A DNA stretch of 64,000 bases, from contig CAJTXN010000002.1 in NCBI GenBank assembly GCA_910583605.1, forward strand, positions 124,001-188,000, in the 5' to 3' direction. The stretch comes from an uncultured Lachnospiraceae bacterium (GTDB taxonomy: Bacteria > Bacillota > Clostridia > Lachnospirales > Lachnospiraceae). Both the position numbers and the translations under genes were made by a program. Below, in pieces: positions 1-8,858 of the stretch. The notes under the pieces were generated by a model. The model was not told the DNA's origin, did no database searches, and saw only the letters and a program-made list of their open reading frames with translations. Each line of letters starts with the position of its first letter. Position 1 is the first letter of the stretch.

Positions 1-888
1 TGCAAAGACGGTTTAATAAGATGGTATGCAGGTTCCGGCAGCGCACCTGTCATGTATGCGGTTCATCCGTTTCATTTGGAAGCGGCAGCTTTTCAACCAA
101 AATCAATCAGCATTACAAAGGCAAAACTGGCATCGACTACTTATTCCTATAATGGAACGGCTAAGACACCGGCGGTTACGGTGACGGATAACGGAATAAC
201 ACTGAAAAAGAATACAGACTATACAGTATCCTATAAAAACAACAATGCAATTGGTACCGCTACGGTAACCATTACAGGCAAAGGGAATTATACCGGCGTT
301 AAAATGCTGACCTTTAAAATTAATCCGGCGAAAGTGACATCTTTGAAACAGTCAGCAGCATATTCTACGGCAAATATAAAAATGTCCTGGACAAAAGTAA
401 AAGGGGCAGCCGGATATGAAGTATACCGGGGCGATACCAAGAACGGAAGCTACAAGTTGTTGAAGACGGTTACAACAAACACCTGTACCAATTCCGGTTT
501 AAAAGCGGGAAGCAAATATTACTACAAGGTGCGGGCTTATAAAACGGTAAATGGCAAAAAGGTTTATGGTGCATATTCGGATGCCAAAAGTATGCTTACC
601 AAGCCGGCGGCTCCGTCAAAAATATCTCTATCCGCAGGAAGCCGGCAGGTAAAGATAAGCTGGGAAAAGTCTGCAGGCTCCAATGGATATGAAGTGTATA
701 TGTCAACCAGCAAAGACGGAACCTATACAAAGATTAAAACAGCAAATTTATCTACTTTTAGTTATACAAAGACAGGGCTTACAAAAGGGCAGAAGTATTA
801 CTTTAAGGTAAAAGCATATAAAACAACCGGAACAAATGAAAAGGTTTATTCCGGCTGGAGCAATGTAAAAGCTGTGACTGTAAAGTAG
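1..888 (+). CDS. C-terminal part of a secreted fibronectin type III surface protein (5' end outside window)
   Basis: The reading frame is open from base 1, so the first ATG at 52 is probably internal and the gene begins upstream. What remains is an Ig-like/MBG-type module (YSYNGTAKTPAVTV, then DYTVSYKNNN and GNYTGVK). It is followed by two fibronectin type III modules, each with the SWxKxxGxxGYEVY opening and the YYFKVKAYK strand. There is no sortase motif or membrane segment at the C terminus; the protein ends right after the second FnIII module. Such module strings are common on large extracellular clostridial proteins, where they act as spacers or binding modules. The catalytic or adhesive part must lie upstream and cannot be named. 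Confidence 0.85.
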   Translation, partial: CKDGLIRWYAGSGSAPVMYAVHPFHLEAAAFQPKSISITKAKLASTTYSYNGTAKTPAVTVTDNGITLKKNTDYTVSYKNNNAIGTATVTITGKGNYTGVKMLTFKINPAKVTSLKQSAAYSTANIKMSWTKVKGAAGYEVYRGDTKNGSYKLLKTVTTNTCTNSGLKAGSKYYYKVRAYKTVNGKKVYGAYSDAKSMLTKPAAPSKISLSAGSRQVKISWEKSAGSNGYEVYMSTSKDGTYTKIKTANLSTFSYTKTGLTKGQKYYFKVKAYKTTGTNEKVYSGWSNVKAVTVK

Positions 889-982
889 ATAAAAAGGGTT
901 CTCAATAATTCGATACATTCTATCTTTTGAATATGTATATAATAATAAAGGATATATTAATATATGGAATGGAGAATGACGA

Positions 983-1957
983 ATGTGTACAGCACTGGCA
1001 TTTAAAACTCATAATCATTATTTTGGTCGTAATCTTGATATAGAAAGCTGTAATGATGAAAAAGTAATCATTGTTCCACGAAATTTCAGACTGAGCTTCC
1101 GGCAGGAGAAAGACTTATACAACCATTATGCCATGATCGGAATCGGAATCGTTCAGGACGGATATCCTCTTTATTATGATGGAACCAATGAAAAGGGACT
1201 TAGTATGGCAGGATTATATTTCCCGGAAAATACAGAGTATAAACCCATGAAAGAAGGAAGCAGCAATATTGCACCTTTTGAATTTATACCATGGATTCTG
1301 GGGCAATGTGCCACAATTCCGGAAGTGAAGGAGAAACTAAAACATATTAATGTGGTGAATATTAATTATAGTGAAGAGCTTTTGTTATCACCATTGCATT
1401 GGTTAATATCTGACAGGGAAGAATCCATTACAGTGGAAATTGTAAAGAGTGGATTAAACGTTTATGATAATCCGGTGGGATTACTGACAAATAATCCTGT
1501 TTTTGATGTTCAGATGTTTAATTTAAATAATTATATGCATATAGCAACTACGGCTCCGGAAAATTCATTTTCGAATATGCTGAATTTAAAACCTTATAGC
1601 TATGGCATGGGTGCTTTGGGACTTCCGGGGGATTATTCTTCCGCATCCCGTTTTGTAAAAGCAACATTTATAAAAATGAATTCCGTTTCCGGAGATTCGG
1701 AATCAGAAAGTATTAGTCAGTTTTTTCATATTCTCGGAGCCGTGGCTTTTCCAAGAGGTAGTGTATGTTTGGGAGAAAAAAAGTATGAAATGACTGTTTA
1801 TAGTTCCTGCTGTAATGTTGATAAGGGCATTTATTATTATATAACATATGAAAACAATCAGATCACCGGTGTGGATATGTATAGGGAAAATTTATCGGGA
1901 AACCAACTGATAATTTATCCGATGATATTAGAACAACAGGTACGGATGCAGAATTGA
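983..1957 (+). CDS. Choloylglycine hydrolase family protein (bile salt hydrolase or penicillin V acylase)
   Basis: This is an Ntn-hydrolase of the linear amide C-N hydrolase family, of usual length (324 aa). Cys2 becomes the N-terminal nucleophile once Met1 is removed. Other family active-site residues are present: Arg16, Asp19, Asn170 (LLTNNP) and Arg223 (SASRF). The whole chain aligns well by eye with my memory of Clostridium perfringens bile salt hydrolase, including the YYxxTYENNQI strand near the C terminus. One difference stands out: the position of the BSH Asn82 is Tyr79 here (AGLYFP), as in penicillin V acylases. The enzyme should cleave an amide bond, either of conjugated bile acids or of acyl-lactones/penicillin V; the substrate is inferred. 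No signal peptide is seen, so it is probably cytoplasmic. It stands alone, ahead of tgt. Confidence 0.9.
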   Translation: MCTALAFKTHNHYFGRNLDIESCNDEKVIIVPRNFRLSFRQEKDLYNHYAMIGIGIVQDGYPLYYDGTNEKGLSMAGLYFPENTEYKPMKEGSSNIAPFEFIPWILGQCATIPEVKEKLKHINVVNINYSEELLLSPLHWLISDREESITVEIVKSGLNVYDNPVGLLTNNPVFDVQMFNLNNYMHIATTAPENSFSNMLNLKPYSYGMGALGLPGDYSSASRFVKATFIKMNSVSGDSESESISQFFHILGAVAFPRGSVCLGEKKYEMTVYSSCCNVDKGIYYYITYENNQITGVDMYRENLSGNQLIIYPMILEQQVRMQN

Positions 1958-2060
1958 AATTTTATAAATAATAGAAGAAAATTGAATGAAAAGAATGGAA
2001 TATATAACAGGAATATGCTACAATGGAAAACATTAAATATATAGAAAGCGACAGAATACC

Positions 2061-3203
2061 ATGAGCAAACATTACAGATTAATTAATAAAGACGGACATG
2101 CAAAACGTGGTGAATTCACAACCATACATGGCATAATTCAGACACCGGTATTTATGAATGTGGGAACGGCGGCTGCCATCAAAGGGGCGGTTTCCACCAT
2201 GGACCTGCAGCAGATAAAGACACAGGTGGAATTGTCCAATACGTATCATCTTCATGTGAGACCGGGAGATGAAGTGGTTAAGAAAATGGGAGGACTTCAC
2301 AGGTTTATGGTCTGGGATAAGCCGATTCTTACGGATTCCGGCGGATTTCAGGTATTTTCCCTTGCAGGGCTTCGAAAAATTAAAGAGGAGGGAGTATATT
2401 TCAATTCTCATGTAGACGGCAGAAAGATATTTATGGGGCCGGAGCAGAGTATGCAGATACAATCCAATCTTGCGTCCACCATTGCCATGGCGTTTGATGA
2501 ATGTATCCCCAATCCTTCTACCAGGGAATATGTCAGAAATTCCGTGGAGAGAACCACAAGGTGGCTGGCAAGATGCAAAGCAGAGATGGCAAGGCTTAAC
2601 AGTCTGGAGGACACTATTAACAGACATCAGATGTTATTCGGAATCAATCAGGGGGGAACCTATGATGATATCCGTGCGGAGCATGCGGAGATCATTTCGG
2701 AATTTGATTTAGACGGTTATGCCATTGGGGGACTTGCAGTGGGAGAGTCCCATGAGGAAATGTACCGGATTATAGAGGCGGTCGTGCCCCATCTGCCGGA
2801 GGATAAGCCAACCTATCTGATGGGAGTGGGAACGCCGGCCAATATCTTAGAGGCAGTGGACAGAGGTGTGGACTTTTTTGACTGTGTGTATCCTACAAGA
2901 AACGGCCGTCACGGTCATTTATATACCAATCATGGGAAGATTAATTTATTCAATGCAAAATACGAAACCGATGCCCGTCCGATCGAGGAGGGCTGCGGCT
3001 GTCCGGTATGCCGGATTTACAGCCGGGCTTATATCAGGCACCTGCTGAAAGCGAAAGAAATGTTGGGAATGCGTCTGTGTGTACTTCACAATCTTTATTT
3101 TTATAATACCATGATGGAAGAGATTCGGGAGGCCATTGAAGAAAACCGGTATCAGGAATATAAAAAGAATAAACTGGCAGGTTTACAGTGCGGGCAGGAA
3201 TAG
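2061..3203 (+). CDS. tgt: Queuine tRNA-ribosyltransferase
   Basis: It exchanges guanine 34 in GUN-anticodon tRNAs (Asp, Asn, His, Tyr) for preQ1 on the way to queuosine. The length of 380 aa is normal for bacterial TGT. Visible motifs are LTDSGGFQVFSL with Asp92 (general acid/base), the substrate-pocket GINQGG, GGLAVGE, and FFDCVYPTRNGRHG with the nucleophile Asp274. The zinc site is Cys312, Cys314, Cys317 and His343. The gene lies just ahead of yajC, a common clostridial and proteobacterial order, although yajC seems to have its own promoter. No preQ1 synthesis genes lie nearby, so the base may be salvaged or made from genes elsewhere. Confidence 0.97.
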   Translation: MSKHYRLINKDGHAKRGEFTTIHGIIQTPVFMNVGTAAAIKGAVSTMDLQQIKTQVELSNTYHLHVRPGDEVVKKMGGLHRFMVWDKPILTDSGGFQVFSLAGLRKIKEEGVYFNSHVDGRKIFMGPEQSMQIQSNLASTIAMAFDECIPNPSTREYVRNSVERTTRWLARCKAEMARLNSLEDTINRHQMLFGINQGGTYDDIRAEHAEIISEFDLDGYAIGGLAVGESHEEMYRIIEAVVPHLPEDKPTYLMGVGTPANILEAVDRGVDFFDCVYPTRNGRHGHLYTNHGKINLFNAKYETDARPIEEGCGCPVCRIYSRAYIRHLLKAKEMLGMRLCVLHNLYFYNTMMEEIREAIEENRYQEYKKNKLAGLQCGQE

Positions 3204-3227
3204 TTTTAAAAGTTTAGAGAATTTTTA

Positions 3228-3256
3228 TTGAAATATTTTCCGTTTTATACTACAAT
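3228..3256 (+). promoter_or_regulatory. Predicted sigma-A promoter of yajC
   Basis: TTGAAA at 3228-3233, a 17-base spacer and TACAAT at 3251-3256 lie between the tgt stop and the yajC ribosome binding site (AGGAGG near 3275). This suggests that yajC is not only transcribed from tgt. Confidence 0.65.
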
Positions 3257-3288
3257 AACCAAGGAAAAATATTTAGGAGGCACTGTGA

Positions 3289-3639
3289 ATGAATGAATTT
3301 ATATCATTTTTAGCGGAAGAGACCACAGCCGCATCCGGCAAATCAAGTCCGATGTCCGGAATTGCAATGATTTTAGTGTATGTTGTTATATTTGGCGGAT
3401 TTATTTACTTTTTTATGATTCGTCCGCAGAAAAAGCAGCAGAATCAGATTAATACCCTGTTGTCATCATTGGAGACCGGAGACAGCATTCTGACCACAAG
3501 CGGATTTTATGGTGTTGTTATAGACATTAATGATGATGTTGTTATCGTAGAATTTGGAAATAATAAGAACTGCAGAATACCAATGCAGAAATCAGCGATT
3601 GTGGATGTTGAGAAAGCTGCAGACGGATTTGAAAAATAA
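3289..3639 (+). CDS. yajC: Preprotein translocase subunit YajC
   Basis: Small accessory subunit of the Sec translocon that associates with SecDF. The 116-aa protein has a short polar N terminus, one membrane helix at about residues 23-43 (IAMILVYVVIFGGFIYFFM) followed directly by the family hallmark RPQKKQ, then the cytoplasmic beta-rich domain (TGDSILTTSGFYGVV) typical of YajC. An AGGAGG site precedes the ATG. SecD/SecF are not in the window. The gene follows tgt, and the FMN riboswitch of the riboflavin operon follows it. Confidence 0.95.
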   Translation: MNEFISFLAEETTAASGKSSPMSGIAMILVYVVIFGGFIYFFMIRPQKKQQNQINTLLSSLETGDSILTTSGFYGVVIDINDDVVIVEFGNNKNCRIPMQKSAIVDVEKAADGFEK

Positions 3640-3675
3640 GAATTCGTAAATCGGCATTTTGTAAAACTGAATAAA

Positions 3676-3850
3676 GTCTTCAGGGCATGGTGGAATTCCA
3701 TACCGGCGGTAAAGCCCGCGAGCTGTTCCGGATTTTTTATCCGGCAGCGGCTGATTCGGTGAGATACAGATTCAATTCCGAAGCCGACAGTTACATACCG
3801 GAATAGATAAAGTATAACTTCCGGTAATTACAGTCTGGATGAAAGAAGCA
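3676..3850 (+). ncRNA. FMN riboswitch (RFN element)
   Basis: The conserved RFN blocks are readable in order: the GGGCA-GGTG-AATTCC-ACCGGCGGTAAAGCCCGCGAG core at 3682-3722, TGATTCGGTGAGATACAGATTCAATTCCGAAGCCGACAGTTA at about 3751-3793, and AGTCTGGATGAAAGAAG at 3832-3848. The element binds flavin mononucleotide and lies just ahead of ribD with an intrinsic terminator between them. It therefore should switch off the rib operon by early termination when FMN is plentiful. Confident from sequence match to the family consensus. Confidence 0.95.
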
Positions 3851-3943
3851 GAAAATATATGACAGAGAACGTTTGGGACTGCCAGACCGGTTTTGTGATA
3901 CAAAACTTTTTACAATCCCCGCTTTCTGTTAAATATTGGAATG

Positions 3944-3976
3944 AAATCCTGACGGCTTTTTACGTTGGGATTTTTT
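3944..3976 (+). terminator. Intrinsic terminator, expression platform of the FMN riboswitch
   Basis: An 11-bp stem (3944-3954 with 3963-3973, two G-U pairs) is followed by a T run. It sits between the riboswitch aptamer and ribD, which fits FMN-dependent transcription termination. Confidence 0.85.
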
Positions 3977-4022
3977 AATTTGTCCTGTGTGGTGCATGCC
4001 GGAACGGAATAAGGAGGCTGAA

Positions 4023-5210
4023 ATGAGTACGGAAAGAAGTGATGATATGGAAGAATTAAAAATCAGATATATGAGACGGGCCATAGAACTGGCTCTTTCC
4101 GCCAAAGGTCATACGTCTCCCAATCCGATGGTGGGTTGTGTGGTAGTAAAAGAGGGAAGAATCATCAGTGAAGCATGTCATGAAAAATACGGAGAATATC
4201 ATGCCGAACGAAACGCACTGCTCCGTTGTAAAGAGGATACCGCAGGAGCCGAGCTGTATGTGACTCTGGAACCCTGCTGCCACTATGGAAACACACCGCC
4301 CTGTACGGAAATTATTATTGAAAAAGGCATCCGCAGGGTATATGTAGGCAGCCTGGACAGCAATCCGCTGGTGGCAGGAAAAGGGATTGAGATACTGCGG
4401 CAGGCAGGAATTCAGGTGGAATACGGGATTTTGGAAGAAGAATGCCGGAAAATGAATGAGATTTTTTATCACTATATTTCCCGGAATACGCCGTTTACGG
4501 CTTTGAAATATGCCATGACACTGGATGGAAAGATTGCCGCATACACCGGTGATTCCAAATGGGTTACATCGGAAGAAGCCAGAAATCATGTACAGCAGCT
4601 TCGCAAAGAATATTCCGGTATAATGGTGGGAATCGGGACGGTGCTGGCAGATAATCCCATGTTAAACTGCAGAATCGAAGAAGGCGTTGACCCTGTCCGT
4701 ATCATCTGCGATTCCAATCTGCGGATTCCCATGGATTCCAATATTGTGAAGACTGCTAAAGATATAAAAACGATAGTGGCATTTTCTGAGGCTGACGGTA
4801 CGGCAGTAAAAGATTTGTCTGAGCCTTACTGCAGGCCGGATTGTGATATAAATAAACGGGAGAAGCTAAAACAGCTGCAGGAATGCGGGATTACACTTAT
4901 CGGTACCGGCAGGGAACCGCAGGTCAATCTGAATGTTTTAATGCAGAAACTTGGAGAAATGAAGATTGACAGTGTTATCATTGAAGGCGGCGGGGCAGTC
5001 AATGCCTCTGCACTGCGGGCAGGAATTGTGAATAAGGTATATGCTTATATTGCTCCGAAGATCATTATGGGAGAAACCTCCAGAACTCCGGTTGGGGGAA
5101 GAGGTATAGAATTCATGAAAGATGCCCTTTGTTTAAAACATATACAGTCGGAAATGATTGGTAAAGATTTACTGATAACCGGATATATAGAAGAAGAGCC
5201 AATGAAATGA
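4023..5210 (+). CDS. ribD: Bifunctional riboflavin biosynthesis deaminase/reductase RibD
   Basis: Carries out the second and third steps of the pyrimidine branch: deamination of the diaminopyrimidine product of GTP cyclohydrolase II, then NADPH-dependent reduction of the ribosyl side chain. The N-terminal cytidine-deaminase-like domain shows the zinc site HAERNAL and PCCHYGNTPPC. The C-terminal reductase domain shows LKYAMTLDGKIAA, SKWVTSEEAR and the VIIEGGGAVNASAL loop. The start at 4023 is chosen because AAGGAGG at 4010-4016 sits six bases ahead; a frame-matched ATG at 3987 has no such site and begins close to the terminator. About 395 aa, slightly longer than usual. First gene of the rib operon. 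Confidence 0.96.
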   Translation: MSTERSDDMEELKIRYMRRAIELALSAKGHTSPNPMVGCVVVKEGRIISEACHEKYGEYHAERNALLRCKEDTAGAELYVTLEPCCHYGNTPPCTEIIIEKGIRRVYVGSLDSNPLVAGKGIEILRQAGIQVEYGILEEECRKMNEIFYHYISRNTPFTALKYAMTLDGKIAAYTGDSKWVTSEEARNHVQQLRKEYSGIMVGIGTVLADNPMLNCRIEEGVDPVRIICDSNLRIPMDSNIVKTAKDIKTIVAFSEADGTAVKDLSEPYCRPDCDINKREKLKQLQECGITLIGTGREPQVNLNVLMQKLGEMKIDSVIIEGGGAVNASALRAGIVNKVYAYIAPKIIMGETSRTPVGGRGIEFMKDALCLKHIQSEMIGKDLLITGYIEEEPMK

Positions 5211-5256
5211 GAGAAACCAGGATAAAAGAAAAAGATAGAGAAAGCGGGTGAATGGT

Positions 5257-5910
5257 ATGTTTACCGGATTAATAGAAGAAATCGGAATCATAAATTCCGT
5301 TCAGATGGGAAATGTATCCGGATGCATTTCCATAAATTCATCGGTTGTCATCAATGGGACGAAAATCGGTGACAGCATTGCGGTGAACGGAGTGTGTCTG
5401 ACAGTAACCGGAATCAGGGGAAATGTGTTTGAAGCGGATGTGATGGCGGAAACCTTCCGGCGTAGTTCTCTGGGTAGTTTGAAAAGCAGGTCTCATGTAA
5501 ATCTGGAACGGGCCATGTCGGCTGCGGGCAGGTTCGGCGGACATATCGTTTCAGGCCATATTGACGGAACCGGAGTGATAACGGAGATTTGTACCGAGGA
5601 GAATGCCATCTGGTATACCATAAAGGCAGAGAAAGGCATATTACGGTATATCGTGGAAAAGGGTTCCATCGCCATTGACGGCATCAGCCTGACGGTGGTT
5701 TATGTGGATGATATCTGTTTTCGGGTGTCCATTATCCCACACACCAGACAGGAAACCATTTTACAATATAAGGAAATGGGAGACCGGGTGAATCTGGAGT
5801 GTGATGTGATAGGAAAATATGTAGAAAAACTTTTGAGACCGGAGCCGGAAGCTGTTTCCGGTTCCAGCGGAAAGGTTACCATGGAATTTTTAAGAGAACA
5901 TGGATTTTAA
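5257..5910 (+). CDS. ribE: Riboflavin synthase alpha subunit
   Basis: Catalyses the dismutation of two 6,7-dimethyl-8-ribityllumazines to riboflavin. The protein begins with the family hallmark MFTGLIEEIG, which fixes the start at ATG 5257; an in-frame GTG at 5248 would only add three residues. Two homologous lumazine-binding barrels are visible: residues about 1-95 (with IAVNGVCLTV and FEADVMAETF) and 96-190 (with GHIVSGHIDGTG, IAIDGISLTV and IIPHT). At 217 aa it has the normal length. It lies 46 bases after ribD in the rib operon and acts with the lumazine synthase encoded by ribH. Confidence 0.97.
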   Translation: MFTGLIEEIGIINSVQMGNVSGCISINSSVVINGTKIGDSIAVNGVCLTVTGIRGNVFEADVMAETFRRSSLGSLKSRSHVNLERAMSAAGRFGGHIVSGHIDGTGVITEICTEENAIWYTIKAEKGILRYIVEKGSIAIDGISLTVVYVDDICFRVSIIPHTRQETILQYKEMGDRVNLECDVIGKYVEKLLRPEPEAVSGSSGKVTMEFLREHGF

Positions 5911-5945
5911 GAAAATACAGTATATAACGGAGGTGTATTTTTATT

Positions 5946-7145
5946 ATGAAAGATATCGGAACGATTGAACAGGCATTGGAAGATTTAAAAGCCGGAAAGG
6001 TGATTCTGGTAATTGATGACCCGGATCGGGAAAATGAAGGAGATTTAATCTGTGCGGCTGAATTTGCCACCACGGAAAATGTAAATCTGATGGCAAGCCA
6101 GGCAAAAGGATTAATCTGTATGCCTATGAGCAAAGAGTGGTGCGCGAAACTGGGACTGGAACAGATGGTAACTGTCAATACGGATAATCATGCCACTGCA
6201 TTTACCGTTTCCATTGACCATGTGGATACCACGACGGGAATTTCGGCAGTGGAGCGTTCCCTGACAGCAATGAAGACCGTAGAGGATGGAGCGAGACCGG
6301 AGGATTTTCGCAGACCGGGACATATGTTTCCTTTGGAAGCCAGAGAGGGAGGCGTGTTAAAGCGCACCGGTCATACGGAGGCTACCGTAGATCTGGTAAC
6401 GCTGGCAGGATTAAAGCCGGTGGGATTATGCTGTGAGATCATGCGGGAAGACGGAACCATGATGCGGACCACGGAATTGCTGCAGTTTGCAGAACGTCTG
6501 GGCATTACGGTCATTACCATTGCCGATCTGGTGAAGTACAGACTGGAACGGGAGAGTCTGATAGAAAAGGAGGCAACGGCAAAATTACCGACAAAATACG
6601 GAGAATTTCAGATACACGGTTATGTTAATAAATTAAACGGCGAGCATCATGTGGCGTTAACCATGGGAGATGTTGCAGACGGTGCACCGGTATTGTGCCG
6701 GGTTCACTCAGAATGTCTGACCGGAGATGTATTTGGTTCTGCCAGATGTGATTGCGGGGAGCAGCTGGAGGAGGCGATGAAAATGATCGCTTCGGAAGGC
6801 AGGGGCATTTTGCTCTATATGCGTCAGGAAGGAAGGGGAATCGGCCTGATCAATAAGCTGAAGGCATATGAACTTCAGGAGCAGGGATATGATACAGTAG
6901 AAGCAAATGTGAAACTGGGATTTGCACCGGATTTGCGTGATTACGGAATCGGGGCGCAGATATTATATGACTTAGGCGCCAGAAAACTGCGGTTGCTGAC
7001 CAATAACCCGCAGAAGATTTCCGGTCTTTCCGGTTACGGTATAACCATTGAAGAGCGGGTACCGATTCAGATCAAAGCGCAGAAGTATGATTTGTTTTAC
7101 CTGAAGACAAAACAGGAAAAAATGGACCATATGACAGATTATTAA
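5946..7145 (+). CDS. ribBA: Bifunctional DHBP synthase / GTP cyclohydrolase II
   Basis: Fusion enzyme that feeds both branches of riboflavin synthesis. The N-terminal half (about 1-200) is 3,4-dihydroxy-2-butanone-4-phosphate synthase, with DDPDRENEGDLICAAE and RRPGHMFPLEAREGG followed by RTGHTEA. The C-terminal half is GTP cyclohydrolase II, with zinc ligands in CLTGDVFGSARCDCG and the catalytic region YMRQEGRGIGL. At 399 aa it is of normal length. The start follows a GGAGGTG site. Third gene of the FMN-controlled operon. Confidence 0.97.
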   Translation: MKDIGTIEQALEDLKAGKVILVIDDPDRENEGDLICAAEFATTENVNLMASQAKGLICMPMSKEWCAKLGLEQMVTVNTDNHATAFTVSIDHVDTTTGISAVERSLTAMKTVEDGARPEDFRRPGHMFPLEAREGGVLKRTGHTEATVDLVTLAGLKPVGLCCEIMREDGTMMRTTELLQFAERLGITVITIADLVKYRLERESLIEKEATAKLPTKYGEFQIHGYVNKLNGEHHVALTMGDVADGAPVLCRVHSECLTGDVFGSARCDCGEQLEEAMKMIASEGRGILLYMRQEGRGIGLINKLKAYELQEQGYDTVEANVKLGFAPDLRDYGIGAQILYDLGARKLRLLTNNPQKISGLSGYGITIEERVPIQIKAQKYDLFYLKTKQEKMDHMTDY

Positions 7146-7221
7146 GAGGTATCCCATATATGGCATATGATCAGATTGGTTGAAAGAAAATAGAATGAAA
7201 AAAGAAAGGAAATGTGAACAT

Positions 7222-7686
7222 ATGAAAGTTTTAGAAGGAAATGTAGTTGGAACAGGAGCAAGAGTTGGTATTGTAGCGGCAAGATTTAATGAATTTATCG
7301 TATCAAAGCTGATAAGCGGTGCAGAGGATGCACTGGTTCGTCATGGCGTGGAGACTGATTGTATTACTCTGGCATGGGTACCGGGCGCATTTGAAATACC
7401 GATGATTGCAAAGAAAATGGCAAAAAGCGGACGCTATGATGCGGTCATCTGTCTGGGAGCGGTTATCAGAGGCGCCACCAGTCATTATGATTATGTATGT
7501 GCGGAAGTAAGCAAAGGGATTGCAGCCGTAGGCCTTGAGACAGGGGTTCCGACAATCTTCGGTGTAGTGACCACGGATAATATCGAGCAGGCAATCGAAC
7601 GTGCAGGCACAAAAGCAGGAAATAAGGGATATGATGCAGCATGTACCGCAATTGAAATGATAAACCTTGGAAAGCAGATTATGTAG
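7222..7686 (+). CDS. ribH: 6,7-dimethyl-8-ribityllumazine synthase
   Basis: Condenses the pyrimidine and DHBP branches to form the substrate of riboflavin synthase; members assemble into large icosahedral or pentameric shells. Recognised by VGIVAARFNEFIVSKL, WVPGAFEIP, the GAVIRGATSHYDYVC loop and FGVVTTDNIEQAIERAG. The ATG at 7222 gives the typical 154 residues starting MKVLEGN and follows AGAAAGGA; the upstream ATG at 7180 would add an unconserved lysine-rich tail. Last gene of the rib operon, followed by a strong terminator. Confidence 0.97.
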   Translation: MKVLEGNVVGTGARVGIVAARFNEFIVSKLISGAEDALVRHGVETDCITLAWVPGAFEIPMIAKKMAKSGRYDAVICLGAVIRGATSHYDYVCAEVSKGIAAVGLETGVPTIFGVVTTDNIEQAIERAGTKAGNKGYDAACTAIEMINLGKQIM

Positions 7687-7710
7687 GAAATACTCAGGAT
7701 TCAGAGACAA

Positions 7711-7751
7711 AAAAGCGGAACCACTCAGGAAATTACAATGGTTCCGCTTTT
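7711..7751 (+). terminator. Intrinsic terminator after ribH
   Basis: A perfect 13-bp stem (7711-7723 with 7739-7751, AAAAGCGGAACCA and its complement) ends in a T-rich tract. It closes the riboflavin operon. Confidence 0.92.
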
Positions 7752-7842
7752 CTCTGTTTTCGTGGATTTTCTTGCCAATCCCCTGTTACTGATGATATAG
7801 TGTATGTAAAAAAACATTGTTACATATGAAAGGAAAGCAGAA

Positions 7843-8817
7843 ATGAAGTCAGAAAATAAAAAGAATCTATTAGTCATAAGTCTTGTCATCAGCATTATGC
7901 TGCTTGGCTGTATTGCCGGAATATACATATGGAGCCGCAATTCATCCGGTACAGACAGTGATAAAAACGATACACGGTTTCAAACGCAGGAATCATCTTC
8001 AACCGGAAACGATACAGAGACAACGGAAACCGGCGAAATCATGAAAATAACCGTGTCGGAAACGACTACCGTACCTGAGACCACAAACATGCCGGATTCG
8101 GAGGCACAGACGGCTCACGTTACGGAACAGGAGCCGACAACGGAAGCGCCGGAGCCGGTTACATCTTCATATATCACTGACGGTAACCATGAAGGAAAGT
8201 TAATTGCAATCGATGCAGGACATCAGCAGCACGGAAATTCGGAAAAAGAACCGGTGGGACCGGGAGCTTCCGAGCAGAAGGCAAAAGTATCTTCCGGTAC
8301 TGCAGGTGTCAGTTCCGGCCTTGCGGAATATGAACTGAATCTTATGGTGGCTTTAAAGTTAAAAGCGGAACTGGAGAGAAGAAATTACAGGGTATTGATG
8401 ATACGGGAGACTCATGATGTCAATATCAGCAATGCGGAGCGGGCAGAGATTGCCAATCAGGCCCATGCGGATGCGTTCATAAGAATACATGCGGACGGTT
8501 CGGAGAATCCGTCCGCAGAAGGGATGATGACGATTTGCCCGACGCCGGAAAATCCTTATTGCAGTGAAATTTATGCAGCAAGCAAACGTTTGTCCGAATC
8601 AGTATTGAATGGAATGGTGAATGTTACCGGAGCAAAAAGCAGGGGAATATGGGAGACTGATACAATGAGCGGAATTAACTGGTGCCGGGTGCCGGTGACA
8701 ATTGTTGAAATGGGATTTATGTCAAATCCCGAAGAGGACAGGAAGCTGGCTTCGGAAGATTATCAGAACCGGATCGTACAGGGAATTGCCGATGGTCTGG
8801 ATGTCTGGTTTAATTAA
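7843..8817 (+). CDS. Membrane-anchored N-acetylmuramoyl-L-alanine amidase (Amidase_3)
   Basis: Zinc amidase that cuts the bond between muramic acid and the peptide stem of peptidoglycan. The N-terminal hydrophobic segment (about residues 8-30) should anchor or export it; the internal LLGC is a poor lipobox because hydrophobic residues continue after it. A Thr/Glu/Pro-rich linker (about 33-110) leads to the catalytic domain. Zinc ligands are His127 (IDAGH), Glu162 (AEYELNL) and His216 (RIHADG), with catalytic Glu289 (TIVEMGFMSN). The gene is monocistronic by appearance, lying after the rib terminator and before the promoter at 8821. A role in cell separation or wall turnover is inferred from the family. 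Confidence 0.93.
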   Translation: MKSENKKNLLVISLVISIMLLGCIAGIYIWSRNSSGTDSDKNDTRFQTQESSSTGNDTETTETGEIMKITVSETTTVPETTNMPDSEAQTAHVTEQEPTTEAPEPVTSSYITDGNHEGKLIAIDAGHQQHGNSEKEPVGPGASEQKAKVSSGTAGVSSGLAEYELNLMVALKLKAELERRNYRVLMIRETHDVNISNAERAEIANQAHADAFIRIHADGSENPSAEGMMTICPTPENPYCSEIYAASKRLSESVLNGMVNVTGAKSRGIWETDTMSGINWCRVPVTIVEMGFMSNPEEDRKLASEDYQNRIVQGIADGLDVWFN

Positions 8818-8820
8818 TGG

Positions 8821-8849
8821 TTGACAAAATATTTATCGGGGTATATGAT
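8821..8849 (+). promoter_or_regulatory. Promoter of the zinc/manganese-type ABC transporter operon
   Basis: TTGACA at 8821-8826, a 17-base spacer and TATGAT at 8844-8849 give a near-consensus sigma-A promoter just after the amidase stop. The start point should fall near 8856, at the edge of the palindrome at 8859-8881. Confidence 0.85.
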
Positions 8850-8858
8850 AGGTAAGGC

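Noticed and set aside
2079..2627. A 182-codon minus-strand frame inside tgt
   Set aside because: Shadow of tgt without recognisable protein features.
7803..7826. Inverted repeat TATGTAA-N10-TTACATA before the amidase gene
   Set aside because: Short, AT-rich and with a long gap; it may be chance, and no promoter is clear next to it.
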